Shown piece by piece: positions 1 to 11,539 of a stretch of 64,000 nucleotides of DNA. The DNA lies in contig NC_092866.1 in assembly GCF_032062135.1 (NCBI RefSeq), forward strand, positions 25,645,158 through 25,709,157, written 5' to 3'. Position numbers and translations under genes: made by a program. Below the pieces are notes generated by a model that saw nothing but the letters and a program-made list of their open reading frames with translations, was not told the origin of the DNA and searched no databases. Source of the stretch: Pyxicephalus adspersus (Eukaryota; Chordata; Amphibia; Anura; Pyxicephalidae). The first letter of the stretch is position 1. The number at the start of each line of letters is the position of its first letter.

Positions 1-30
1 TGGTTAATGATAGGAAAGATAGGAAAGGTC

Positions 31-371
31 ATTACCCTCCCTGGAGGTCTGATAATATAAGTATTTTAAATGTCAAAGCGGTACATTTAAAAATACTTAT
101 TATTTCAAATTTCCCACCTGGTCTCGCCTCCCAGCCACACACTCCTGCCCCCCAGCCGCAGGCTTGTATGTCCCATGCCCGGCCGGCATCTGCATCCCCT
201 GGCCTTGCTTTCCCAACGTTCACACGGATGTCTGGCATCGCTGGAGGACATGGGAACCAGGTAAGTTTTAAAACTCCCTTGCAATTCCACCTCGAGTGTG
301 GCTTGGGGTTACCGCTTTTGGTACTGAAAATTACGCTGAGCCACACTCAGGAATACCGCCAGGGAGGTTAA
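31..371. mobile_element. TTAA-flanked MITE, piggyBac-like, copy A
   Basis: The ends are inverted copies of each other: the left reads CCTCCCTGGaGGT and the right, just before TTAA, reads aCCGCCAGGGAGG. A CpG-rich centre carries the words gccggcatctgcatcccctggcc and gttcacac. The same layout recurs at 29915-30325, where both TTAA borders are intact. No transposase is encoded. A TTAA target with short inverted ends suggests a non-autonomous piggyBac-type element; the superfamily is inferred. Short reading frames inside it on both strands are by-products of the GC-rich centre. Confidence 0.75.
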
Positions 372-590
372 ATTAAATACTTAAAGCGTTTAATATAAAA
401 AGGTAGGTGGTGCAGGTATTATGAATAATATAGCTGGTGGGATAAAGATTACCTTGTGTGATGCAGAGGCAGAGTAGGATATGCAGATCCTGGCATGCAG
501 GAGGTGGTGCTGAGCTGTGTATCAGGACAGGGATGGGAAATCCCGAACCTTATATAGTTTGATGGGTGAGTGCGACGGTGGTGATTCATA

Positions 591-1209
591 CTAATTAGGT
601 AAGTCTCTGCATAGGTTATTTAGACAAAGCAGAATGTTGTCAGCAAAGAGAGCTGATTTCACCTCCCTCCGATTAATAGAGACTCCTTCAAACAGAGCAA
701 TCTGCATAAAAGACCTAGAAAGGGGCTCTCTAGCCAAATTGAACAGCAGCCGAGATAGCGGGCACCCGTGCCTGGTACCCTTCTGCACGGGGAATTGAGG
801 GGAAAGCTACATAAACCTGTGCCTTTGGAGTACATTGATTTTAGAAAAGATAAAAATTACCTTTAAGGCCAATGTTATCATATCAGATGGAGTCACTCCC
901 ACTCTATGCTGTCGAAGGCCTTCTTCACGTCTAGCATCAAGTGCCACCATTGGGGAGCAAAAGTCAGTGGTCCAAAAAGTCTTTATTTTTTCGGGAAGAA
1001 CCTTGATAAATGCTGTGAAGCCCGATAGGAGGTATGTGGGATTGGAAAGCATGGTGTTGTACAAAGTTGTTAATGTGTCAGGTAACTCCTCTAAGGAGTT
1101 TATAAAACTCCATAGGTGGCCCATAAAGCCCAGGTTTCTTGGCATTGGTAAACCGCTTGTTCACCCCAAGCACTTCCTTTGGTGTTACCTTAGAGTTCAA
1201 GTAAGTTAG
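591..1209 (-). pseudogene. L1/Tx1-like LINE reverse transcriptase fragment
   Basis: This is a decayed reverse-transcriptase domain of an L1-clade retrotransposon read on the minus strand. Near 900-960 one frame gives LMLDVKKAFDSIEWE, the motif with the first catalytic Asp. Further along, GTRHGCPLSRLLFNLA matches the palm motif GTRQGCPLSPLLF, and ALFADNILLCL corresponds to the FADD catalytic box with its second Asp changed to Asn. At least one frameshift separates these blocks, and no endonuclease or 3' end is seen. The copy is dead. Clade assignment rests on motif wording, not on a tree. Confidence 0.8.
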
Positions 1210-1333
1210 GTTGGTGGATGATAGTCAATGTAGTTTATCTGATTTCAGAAAAGGCCTGTGCCAGTGTAGGGTCACTTCCTTTAGAAGAGTAAAGGTTTTT
1301 GTAGAACTGCACGAACACTTTAGCTATATCTCA

Positions 1334-1510
1334 TGGTATTCAGAATATGAACCATTAATCATTAATCTCTGAATATGGTCTTTGGCCAGTTCTCTATCCA
1401 TTTACAGATTGAATTTTCTAAACTTATAGACCTTAACTTGCATATTAACTGCATGTGTGGTACTATGTCACATGTTTTAGCAAAGTCCAAGTATACTATT
1501 TCAACAACTA
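1334..1510 (-). pseudogene. CR1-like LINE reverse transcriptase fragment
   Basis: The minus strand encodes VYLDFAKTCDIVPH followed by LICKLRSISLENSICKWIEN. This is collinear with the better CR1 copy at 25900-26060 (AYLDFAKAFDTVPH, LICKLGSIGLEKSICKWIGN). Only about 60 codons around RT motif A survive, and the downstream frame has stops. It sits next to the L1 fragment on the same strand and is a separate insertion or nested remnant. Confidence 0.8.
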
Positions 1511-1610
1511 CTACTTCCTCATAAAAGGAGGGTAAATTTGTTTGATAGCTTCAGTCTTTTTTGAATCAATGCTTACTATCACTTACAATATTATTTTCTA
1601 GCAGAAATTC

Positions 1611-2220
1611 CTGAAGTATCAACGCCAGCTGCGGTAAATAGGGGAGAAACTGCTAGGGGCAGCTCCGGTAGTTCCTAACACCCCCTGTGCGATCCACCAG
1701 CAACCCTCATTAGGCCAGATCGGCCAGTGAGCATTAGGCCAGAACAAACTACCGGCTAGGCCATATCTGGCCTAAAGGCCAGGGTTTGCCGGCCCCTTAT
1801 GTTTAGCGACTGCTTCTGTTACCAGCCTAAATTGTTGGGCTAGCATACCTAGTATCATCTGTAGAAGGCTGGGTTAGAGGTGCAGGGACACTTTGTTCAC
1901 CAGATGTTGGTAGTCAAATGGTTCTGACCAGGAGGAAGAGCCATCCTCTGTATCTCCTTTAGTGTCCTGCGTGGGAATCTCTACCGCCGTTCTGGGGAGC
2001 TTCTTGTGGCTGTATGCCTTCTGCACTGGGTAGATGCGGAGGAGGCAGGATATCTGTCCATCTTTTAAATGAGGGGGGTAGGCTGCGTGTTTCCTGAGTG
2101 AACAGATGGGTATAGTCACCAAGAGTGAAGTTAACAGACAGGAAAAGCACCACAAAAGCCAGAGCAGGGGGCGTCTGCAACCACTCACATTGGGCACCAG
2201 AACTGGAGTTCTATATTTTT
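1611..2220. other. Unclassified block, GC-rich and hairpin-rich at its left part
   Basis: The part at about 1620-1800 is much more GC-rich than its surroundings and repeats GGCCAG/CTGGCC words that can pair (gatcggccagtgag, ctaggccatatctggcc, aaaggccaggg). On the minus strand 1874-2197 is an open frame of 107 codons with a hydrophobic start, but I recognise no family in it and it has no splice or promoter context. It may be part of an unrecognised repeat. Confidence 0.3.
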
Positions 2221-2443
2221 TTATAGTATGAATACTAGGGCAAAAAATTGTTTCACAAGTAAATAGAGGTACTGGAAGAAAGTAACTAAATCAGTCAGGA
2301 GACCTAAGAAATCTTACATTTTTTATATTTAATATGTTACAGTTGTAACCCCATCTTCATAGCATCTATCTGAAGTGCATCAGTTGATCCTCACACACCC
2401 ATCTAGTTGTTATCCAGACATCCACAGCTGCATAAGAGGGGAT

Positions 2444-2770
2444 CTAAATTGGAACTTTATTATAAAAATAAAAAATTACAGTCAGGCAGGTTGTTAACTG
2501 CAGAAGGGACAGGTGATGTACACTATAGATGCATGTGTGGGAGCTCCAACATTTTGACCTGGCCAATCAAGATGGTCGAAGATCCCAGAGAAAGGGAACC
2601 TGGTAATAATGCCAGCACCCCAGACATAGCAAGGAGAGGTGTTAAAAAAATCTGAACAATCAGTTAAGCCTTTTTTTTTTGCAGATGGGACATTGCATGT
2701 TCTTCTCAAATAAACAACCTGCCTGTTTCCTTTTTTATTCTTTTTACAGTAGAGTTCCATTTTAAAGGCA
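2444..2770. mobile_element. MITE with about 45-bp terminal inverted repeats
   Basis: The left end (aaattggaactttattataaa, continuing to caggcaggttgtt at about 2491) is the imperfect reverse complement of the right end (aacaacctgcctgtttcc continuing to agagttccattttaaag). About 230 bp lie between. The right end closes on TTAAAG, which resembles the TTAAAGG termini of amphibian T2-type MITEs. No transposase is present. Confidence 0.7.
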
Positions 2771-3714
2771 TGACGCGGAGAAGCTTTGGAATTTCAGTCA
2801 TGCTAAAATGAAGTGCTCTTGGCTGGCACCCTGTAAGACTTTAGGTAAACACACTGCTACTGCCTGTATACTTCTAGGTATACAGCCCACCTTTATCACA
2901 TATTGTAATAGGAAATCAGTACAATACATCCCTATACAATCCCCAGGATATATAATACAGCACAGTGTAATAAAGAAAACTAGAATAAGATCAATAATAT
3001 TACAGTACTAACAGACCAGATAAAATATTGATGAACAGATCAGACATTACAGTGCTTGTGCAAGAATTGTATACAGCAGCCATCTTACAGTCCACAGAGG
3101 TGCTCAGCCTATTTTCATTTTAAAGTTTACTCGCATGCAGTTTAGACTGCAAATGCAAATAAGCCCATTAGGGGCTCAGTTGGCTGGGCATATGTGAGCT
3201 TGCTCTTCACCTGCCATGGTTACTTGCACTGCACGTGCGCACCGGCTTCCAGGTACAGAGCCATAGTTGCTCTGTTTCAGGTACGTAGTTTTCTGTCTAA
3301 GGCAGGGCCTTCAGCCCATGCGGTGAAGACCATCAGTTAGCACCTACGCTTATAAGGGACAGCGGAGCTGAGGAGCATCTCCCTGAGCTAGATTGTTTAT
3401 AGGAGACTGTTAGGTCCCATGTTGAGTATAGGTACATTTATTTAGAAGAAGGTAATATTTATGGTGTCTTTGGTGGATACATTATATGTAGCTAATGGGA
3501 CAACTATTTTTGGACAATGTTGGTTTGGTTAATAATTATAATCTTTACTTAGTGGATTTACATGTTTATTGAGTTATTATAAAAACTAGGTTTCTTTAGG
3601 TGATAATCAGTTGGATTTTTATTACATGTAATATATTTAATATATTTTGGTATCCTCTCTAGTGGTCAGAGTAGTGTTTAAGTATGAGCCACATCCCAGA
3701 ATGATACATTTTTT
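2771..3714. other. Unannotated intergenic sequence
   Basis: I see no gene, RNA or recognisable repeat here. The part at 3100-3400 is somewhat richer in G and C than its surroundings but lacks CpG clustering. Confidence 0.4.
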
Positions 3715-3830
3715 GTGTATCACAATTGGATGATGGGACTTTTTATTATATTTTGATTATTTTTTGGTTATTTTTTGATTATCTTTTATAACGTGCCTAA
3801 AAAGTCCCTTCATCTGATTGTGATATATAT
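3715..3830. repeat. Inverted repeat (hairpin) with AT-rich loop
   Basis: The arm at 3715-3745 (gtgtatcacaattggatgat, then gggacttttta) is the near reverse complement of 3798-3830 (taaaaagtcccttcatctga, then ttgtgatatatat). The roughly 50-bp loop is a degenerate repeat of ttttgattat. It could be a small MITE or a fold-back remnant. Confidence 0.65.
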
Positions 3831-4867
3831 AAAATTTTTGATGTCAGTGAGCTAAAATTAAACATTGCAAAGGAGTTACTTGGATTTTGGACTGTTCAGC
3901 TAGTAGTTTATTCGTTTATTTTTTATGTTATTTGTCAAGGCTATGATTATGTATGTTATTTATTGTGTTGTATATGTTTGTAGGTCTCAACCTTTTCCGA
4001 AGAAGTGGACTAGATATATGTGGAGATAGTATTTTGTTGTTTTAAAAGTTTTAACTTGATTTATTAAAACCTGAATATTTCATATTAACATGGAAACTGT
4101 TTTATAATGAAGATAAAGTTTTTAAAAATAAAGTTTTGAATGCCTGAAAAGTCCGTATGTGTGCAAGCTTCACATTTGTTTACTAAGGTATCATAAGAGA
4201 GCAATAAATGGCAGGCTGACAGTTAGGTGTCTCCACATAGCACTTTAGGGCTCCTGTCCATGTTTATTGGTCAAAACAGCAACATGAAATCACTAATCTT
4301 ACCTTGCAGGGGTTGGTTTCAGCAGCAGAAAAATTACATAAATAAAATGTGGAGCCTCCTCGCTAGTAAAGAATCCTCTCTGCTCTCTAAACCAAATACA
4401 TCTCTGTTTAGAGAAACACAGACTGATCCACAGCCAGTCTAACTGGTGCTTAGCACATGGTATATTCTGAGCCTTAGGAAAATAAATGTGGGGCCTGAAA
4501 TTGGGATCCTGTCCCACTCCTGCTTTTGATTCTTAGTAAATCAAGCTCCAGAACAGACATTTTGAACAAGTAGTAAAGAAACCTATTGGTTTCCTACAGA
4601 CAGCTCAACGCTTGCTTTACTTCAGACGTGATATTGGGAATATCTAGGTCCCACATAACATCCATTCAGCACTTGGCCTTGTAACACAGGTGACCATTTT
4701 GTCATTGTGTTGTTACAGTATCTGATACGAGTGTACTAAACAAAGTAACAGCTACAAAAAAACTGTGTCATGCCATTGGAAAGAAATCAGCAAAAAGGAC
4801 ATTTGTATATTTGTAAGTAGCGATATAAAATTTTATTCACACATTTATCATGGTCAAAGCATTCATG

Positions 4868-5045
4868 GGCCCTGATTTATTAAAGTTCTCCAAGACTGGA
4901 GAGAATACACTTTCATCAGTGAAGCTGAGTGATCCAGCAAATCTGGAAAGGATCTGATCCAGGATTGAAAACATTTGCTAACAAATAGCTTGACTTTTAG
5001 GAAATCCATTACAGGTTTGGTGGACTACCCAGCTAGTGATGGCTG
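4868..5045. repeat. Interspersed repeat, 'ctgatttattaaag' family, copy 1
   Basis: Words such as ccctgatttattaaagttct, tgatccagcaaatctggaaa and atccattacaggtttg recur in a second partial copy at 15440-15560. The word tgatccag...tctgga and the later gatccaggatt...atccattacaggttt are partly inverse, as expected for half of a palindromic MITE. No coding capacity. Confidence 0.65.
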
Positions 5046-5738
5046 TGCAATGTCAGAAAAAAATCCCTCTTCCAATATAGGTATTCAAATTAATATTGAT
5101 AATTAAGACATTCAAACATGTTTCATACTACTGGTCAGTACATATACATAGATGTAATTGTGTACAAGTTAAACTTTGAAAACATTTCATTATGCATCCA
5201 TTAGAAAACTTGTGAATACAATATCATAATAGTTTAGAAGTCAAAAAACAATATTTAAAACATGACATTATACAACATTGTTTTATAATAGGCAAGCTAG
5301 ATATCTTGTGACTGATGGAAAACCTGATTTAGTTAACAGATGCAAGAAAATTGGCATGCATGAATATGATTCATGAAAAGATGTTCTTATACTTGCTATA
5401 CACATTTATGCACACTTCTGTCTTAGCAGGTTGGCCAGTTTATGCGAAACGCTGGAACATCCCACATTTATCCAATAATGCTAAAACCGATACTTTGACT
5501 CCAAGATGCTTGTCTGCTATGAAAATCTCTGCAAAAGTTCAGCTAAAGTATATTGTAAAATATTCTGTTTACAAAGAACTAAAGCAGAACTTTATATATA
5601 TACATATTTATTTTTTCTTTATTTCTGTCATGTATACTTTATCTAGGTGATGTATGATGGTTTATTGTAAAATGTTGACTGTATTTTTTTATTCTTTAAG
5701 ATGTGCTTTCCCAACAAAACCCTTATAATTTAAATTAC
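5046..5738. other. Unannotated AT-rich sequence
   Basis: No recognisable gene or repeat. A plus-strand open frame at 5351-5650 has no homology I recognise and looks like a chance frame. Confidence 0.4.
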
Positions 5739-5879
5739 CTGGTAATGTTCCACAAAGATCTTTGTACATGGCTTCTGGAAGTTGTAAGTCTATGCCAGGC
5801 CATGTTTCTGTACACACATCACAATTCTTTCCAATGAAAAGGTCATTCACACCCTTGCTCTTAATAATGGACAGCCATT
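5739..5879 (-). CDS. Unidentified exon-like segment (putative)
   Basis: Read on the minus strand this is 141 nt bounded by tatag| on the left and |gtaatt on the right. It encodes 46 complete codons without a stop, beginning WLSIIKSKGVNDLFIGKNCD and continuing VCTETWPGIDLQLPEAMYKD then LCGTLP. The content (two Trp, three Cys, few low-complexity residues) looks more like real protein than the surrounding AT-rich frames. Both borders would be phase 1, and the length is a multiple of three, as in exons that encode extracellular modules. The pyrimidine tract before the acceptor is weak and I do not recognise the protein family. Alternatives are a transposase remnant or a chance frame. No linked exon was found nearby. 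Confidence 0.3.
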
Positions 5880-6477
5880 CTATAGGAATATGCTTTCAGG
5901 ATGATGTGGTTATGGCGGCAACTTACTAAAAGTACATTTATTTTTGAAGTGCAAGTAACATAAAAATCACTGTGGTTTCTCCACATCTCCTTTAATTTAT
6001 GCAACTATTTAGACCCCACATGCAGCACAGACCCACATCCTACTGCCCAGTGGACTGCCAGGCAATCGAGTGAGTTCATGATGCATCTTGTGTGCCTAAG
6101 TTTTACCTAAACAAATGAACTTGTATTTTAAAGATAGTTTTCCTTTATGTTAGCATTTGTTTGAAGTTATGACTCACCCTTTTGATATGTTTATATCTGT
6201 AAAAACAATATGACAAATAATACATGTATGTCCTAAAAATAAAATAATATTTATAATTTTATTGAAAAGTCCTGAAACTCGGTTATTTAAAAGATTCTGA
6301 TCCATCTGTCCTTGTTCAGTAGTTGGTATTTGCCAACATGTGTTAATTTGCCAGTTTATCATTAATTTTATATATATAATGAGATGACAAGTGCCCTTAA
6401 CAAAAGTAATTGAGTAGTTGTTTTAGGGGTTAGTGACTTTCTGTTATATGGAAATCTTTTGCGGTCAGAAAGTAGTA
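5880..6477. other. Unannotated AT-rich sequence
   Basis: Nothing supportable seen apart from scattered short AT runs. Confidence 0.4.
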
Positions 6478-6700
6478 CTAAATAATCTCAGAAAGTTTTA
6501 TTCTAAAGCCCTGGAGCTCAACCTGACTTTGCAGCATCTTCGCAGTCTCTAACCACGTACACAAGCTGCGGTCTCTGACCACCTCTTGTAAAATGTTTCC
6601 AACTCTGACCATCTTCTGTAGAATGTAAGCAGTCTCTGACATACATTCTTGAATTCCGTCCATTTTATGAACTTCCCTTGGTTGCTGCACTTAAGGAGAC
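6478..6700. repeat. Degenerate tandem repeat, unit about 30 bp
   Basis: The phrase 'tctctgaccacctcttgtaaaatg' recurs imperfectly (ctctaaccacgtacacaag, ctctgaccacctcttgtaaa, ctctgaccatcttctgtaga, ctctgacatacattcttg). The repetition explains the open minus-strand frames over this stretch; I do not call them genes. Confidence 0.5.
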
Positions 6701-6783
6701 CTATATAATGTGCATTGGTAACCACCACTGTTCTGGAGCATAGTTGAGAGCATCCAAGACAGCCTCTGGTATTGAGCGCACTT

Positions 6784-7199
6784 AAGCTGCGTACACACTT
6801 CCAATTTTTATCGTTCAAAATGAACGACGAACGAATGACGAACGATCGATTGGGCAAAAATCGTTCGTAAAAAAAGTAACCAACGACGCCGACGAACGAG
6901 GAAAGTCGTTGGAAACGAACGACCGGACCGGCGGATCGGATTGGACGACGATCGTTGACCATCGTTCGTGTGTACGATCGTTCGTTGATCGTCCATGGTC
7001 TGAGCATGCACTTCCTGTCGTGCACGTCACTCCCTGTATCGCTCAAACGATCGTATCTATTGTGTGTACAATATCTACGAACGATCGTCTCGTTATCTCT
7101 ATGTGCAGGATCGGTGCTATACGATCGTTCGCAGATATCGTGCAGGATCGTTCGTCGTTCGTTTAACAACGATAATAATTGGAAGTGTGTACGTAGCTT
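6784..7199. mobile_element. Palindromic MITE with 31-bp inverted ends, ATCGTTCG-rich
   Basis: The left end agctgcgtacacacttccaa(tttttatcgtt) is matched in reverse complement by aacgataataattggaagtg(tgtacgtagct) at 7167-7197. The interior is packed with CGTTCG/CGAACG words in both orientations, so the element folds on itself and yields spurious open frames on both strands, including one of 238 codons. Related ends (gcGTACACACG) occur at 31807-32106 and 53139. No transposase is encoded; superfamily not determined. Confidence 0.85.
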
Positions 7200-9344
7200 T
7201 ACTGCATGTGAAAGAAGAGATCGGTGCTGGAGCAGCCAGTGTATGCTGCAACAAAAGATATGCAAAGAGACTAGCTATGAATTAAGACACTATTCATTCC
7301 ATAGACAGACATATCAAGGGTCCCATGAAAGTTTGTTTGCTTTAATGATAAGCTGGCAAAGACCTAAATACACTTTGAAAAGGCTACCAGAAATGTTAAC
7401 AACAGAGTTGCCTTGTATCATCAATGAAACAAAGTATACGTATGTTGTGTAATATGTGTATATGTGCCTCTGTATAACTTTCATGAAAATATACTGGTAA
7501 CCAAATTAAAAAGACCATTAACTTTCCTTAAGTAGAGGGCAACAGGCCTGAAACATAAACCCTGTACTCCAAGAGAGTGTAAACTCTGTCCTATGGGTGA
7601 TGTAAGTGGCGTAATAAGTTAGTGGTATATTAGGCTCAACAGGGGCAAATACAGCACAGGTAGTAAGGGTTCTAGTTCCATAAACTAGGCTGACGAGAGG
7701 TGAGCATTGCTCCAGTAATGCTGGAAAAAGTCTGATTAGGTACCAAAATCACAAAAGAACTTTGCTTTAAAAGAGAAAAGTTTTGCTGTTGGAATTCCTA
7801 ATACTCTTTTACTGGGATATTAATTAAACTTTAAAATTACCACTGCTTTATACCATTTAGAAAAAAAAAGTTTACGGTTCAGTTTTCAGTGATATGTGGT
7901 GCTGCATTAACAAAAAGTGTGAAAATGTGCATTGTGTCATGCAATAAAGTGAATTGGCTTAAGACAGTCCTGCAATTTTGAGAAAATAATAATTTCCTTT
8001 TTCTGAAGACAAAAAGCAAACATGGCAAATTCTTTGTGTGTTGCATTTTGATGTTTTGTTTTTTATTTTTTACACACAGTATTAAAATGTGAACTGTATC
8101 TTGCTTCACACTGTATCACTGTATCTATCCTGTAAGTTTCTATCATTTATTTTTTTGTTTTTTTTATCTATAATTTCAAAATAAATAAATAAAACACACC
8201 AAAAAGCCAATATAAATAAAAGCCAGTACTTTTTATTATTTGTAACTTAATTTATTTTGGGGGAGAGGTAATTTTGTTTCAAAAGAAGTCATATTGCAGT
8301 GTAGTTTTATGACTTCAATAAATCATTTTATTTAATTCATTCATTCAATAATTCAATCATTCAAAGAGTAATTGGCAGTTGCTACTGTGAAGGCTAATTT
8401 ACACTGGCAGTAAGATTGCAGTGCGTTCACTGTTTCTTCACACCAGGAACTGCCACCACTTGGAGACACACTACATGTAGCAGCCTAATAGGAAATGAAT
8501 AGGAGCTGCAGTAAGCAGTACTAGTACCACCCACTGGCACCACCTTTCACATGTGCAGATGACGGTTCTTTTTATACCAGCACTTCCATGCGAGTGCCAG
8601 TTACAGGGATCCTTGCAAAATTGTGCAATGAAGAATCTGTCCTAAATCTTTTGTAGCTGTGAGAGAAGGGGTATTTACTTTAACGCTTGTTGTGATTGAT
8701 GTGGATTTACATTCCTCAATGCCATGATTGATGATTGATGTACTGTAGGGGGCTGGGGAATTTTTTTTGTAATAAACTTTATTTAGGAGAAGGACAGGGA
8801 AAAAATACATTAAATATTAAAGACCAAAGAGAACATGTACAATGTCAGAAGAAATTCAATTTAAATAAGGGCAAACCAATGACAGAACCTCAAGCAGTGT
8901 CAAGAGTTAACAGTGACTTTATTCCCAATTATTACCATAGCTTTAAAAAGAGTATGAGGAGATAGAGAAGGGTGGTATGTTCTATGTTTACATTATCTAC
9001 CACTCAAACTCCAGAGGTTACATATTAAACCCAGTCCTGATGGAAATATGTTGTCTCTAAGTGCCAAAAAGAGAATTATATACTAATATTAGGGCTCTAG
9101 GGAGGCTGGAAAGGCACAAGGGCAAGAAGAAAAGGGATGGGGCCACATCTACCCACTCCCCACCTCAATTTCCTTGACAGTAGTGTAACTCCAGATTTTG
9201 AATACTTTCCACTTCTTTCCAGGACTAAGTTTTCAAGGGTTGGAGGAGTGTAAGTAACGATGAGGAAGAAAAAAGTGTAGCACGTTACTGCATACTGCCC
9301 AAACAACCCAGGAATCTTCTAACAAAGTATATCTAAAGTCAACC
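7200..9344. other. Unannotated AT-rich intergenic sequence
   Basis: I see no supportable gene. Low-complexity patches include poly-T at 8150-8165 and an attca-rich stretch at 8335-8360. A moderately GC-richer block at 8400-8600 may be a repeat but I could not find its ends. Confidence 0.4.
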
Positions 9345-10325
9345 CAGCATTAATGTACACCAGAAACAACATACTATAAAGAAGAAAGAAGAAAAGCAGG
9401 CTTTTACAGGCATTCATTATAAAAAATCAGAAATGATTTAATTTTTCAACATTTCCACCTGAAATCAACAGAAATCTATAATGCTGTCACCTCAGCTAGA
9501 CGTAGAGATCCTGTGCTAATTACAATAAATAATTAACCTGTGTTACATATATCCACACACGGGTGTATAGTCATATGATTAAAAAGTTGTGGTCTCCATT
9601 CCCAACACGTTTTGTCTACTGGCTTGCTAAGGGGATTTTTAAGACCAAGGTTGGGTGTAGGATGACCAATTGTTAATAAATACAACATAAAGAGATGGTA
9701 AGTGATGCTAATTATCTAGGTGTCAAATGGTTATGAAAAATGTATTAACTTCCAATATGGCAAAGTTGTGACCCTACTTGGACAGATCAATCAAATTAAT
9801 TGAGGCTTATTGGGGAATTCCTGTATAAATGATTCACGGTATAATATACCAAGATTTCCATATAGCTGTTAGTCAGATTAGATATTTGCGGTGTGCTGTG
9901 CAGGATTTTGATAAAGCCGTTATTCTGAGTCTGATGGTTAAAATGATGATAAGCTCTGTAGGTGTTCAAGGGGACGTTTAGATTATAGGGCTCTTCAAGA
10001 AAAGATCTTTAGACCATTGGTATCTAGTGAGAAGGTGCGAGATGCCAGCAGCCAGTTAGGAACAGGACCACAACATTTTGATCATATGACTATACCCCTG
10101 TGTGTGGATATATGTAACACTGCTTTATTTATTGTAATTAGCACAGGATCTATATGTCTAGCCGAAGTGACAGCATAGTAGACCTCTGTTGATTTCAGGT
10201 GGAAATGTTGAAAAATTAAATAATTTATTGTTTTTTTTTTTTTTTATAGCAAATGCCTGTAAAAGCCTGCTTTCCTTCTTTCTTCTTTATAGCATGTTAT
10301 TTCTGGTGTACATTAATGCTTAATT
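9345..10325. mobile_element. Large fold-back element with about 235-bp inverted arms
   Basis: The left arm (about 9345-9577) begins cattaatgtacaccagaaac and runs through aagcaggcttttacaggcat, tttccacctgaaatcaacag, gatcctgtgctaattacaat and tatatccacacac. The right arm (about 10082-10321) is its reverse complement in the same order, ending tttctggtgtacattaatgc. The 500-bp spacer has no open frame of note. The layout is that of a non-autonomous fold-back DNA transposon or a long MITE. Confidence 0.85.
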
Positions 10326-10739
10326 AATTAATTATTTATAGTATATTATAGACATATTCAGGCTAGCCACATGCACCTTTTCTTTGATATTTAGGATATC
10401 TTGAAAAAAAACATCAGAAATAACCTCAAAACTAGAAATAACAGTAAAGCCTAAACAAACACAGAGAACAAAACGGGTATGTTCCCCTGATAAAGAAGTG
10501 AAGTTTTTTCTGAGTCTCCAGATGTTATGGCAGGCTATGCTATGATATGCTATGCTAGCCAGCAGTTGGTCAAAGGGAAAATGTCTTTGAAACAGACAGA
10601 AAGTGGCGCTTTAGGTCCCAACAGTGTCCAAAAGAGCACTGACGGTTACATGCCCCACAAATGAATCAGCCAATTACCTGTATATTGCTTGCTGTACTGT
10701 GCTCTCCTTAAACCTCTGTCCACCACCAATGTAAAATCT

Positions 10740-10960
10740 TGACAAAAAAATTTCCACTACCTGAATTGGTTGACCAAATATTACCGGGTTACCTAACTGT
10801 GAGAAGATATATGGTCAATGAAGTTTGGAGGGAGACACAATTTAAACTGATGCATAGAGCATATAAAGGTTTTCCAAGAACATGTATCAAACAATGTCAG
10901 GCCTATAGAAACCGCCACTTTCTTCCCAATGTTCCTGAAGTCATTTATTAGTGTGGAAAT
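10740..10960 (+). pseudogene. L1/Tx1-like LINE ORF2 C-terminal fragment
   Basis: The frame encodes VWRETQFKLMHRAYKGF, which matches the conserved TQFKxxHRAY segment that follows the RT thumb in L1/Tx1-type ORF2 proteins. About 60 codons are readable before stops. No other L1 domain flanks it. Confidence 0.65.
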
Positions 10961-11539
10961 GTATATCAGATATTTGAGGAGCTTGGCAGACTTAACATGA
11001 ACAATTAAATCCTTTAGAGTCTTGGAGCTGCTCAGATGAAATAGGTCATACTTCAAGTAAATGTTCTTTTTTAATTAGTTATGTACCAATTAACAGGTTG
11101 CTGACCCTGAAAAGAGTTCCAATGAGTCATGTTTAGGGTTATCATAAAACAGCCTAGTTCAAAATAATACCATGATGGAATCCTCTTGTTAAATGACAAG
11201 ACATGTATATTGGTAATGTAAATTCTTGTATTAGCCCTGTATAATTGTTTATTGTCAAACTACAGAATTTCGGTGGACTCAAGAAAGTTGCCTGAACTTT
11301 GAAAGTTGTCAAGTAGTGTTCTACTCAGCAACTTCTCAGTATTCCAAGTCATACTCACATCCTATTCCACTGACACTCAGAACCTCAGGAATGCCGAATT
11401 TCCGATGGGTCTGTGAAATTTCGCATTCGCATTCCCGCTCACCCCAACTTAATACCATTCTGAGTTCTAAGGCCACCAACATGGGGAAGAAATCAATAAA
11501 AAAACCATTGTAAACCCAGGAAATCACTATCGGGGGATT
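10961..11539. other. Unannotated sequence
   Basis: No supportable gene or repeat boundary. The reading frames seen are short and composition-driven. Confidence 0.35.

Noticed and set aside
1874..2197. Possible gene on the minus strand with a hydrophobic N-terminus
   Set aside because: No recognisable family, no splice or promoter context, and an overlapping second frame of similar quality.
6549..7265. Minus-strand open frame of 238 codons
   Set aside because: It runs across a degenerate tandem repeat and the palindromic ATCGTTCG-rich MITE; composition and repeats explain it.
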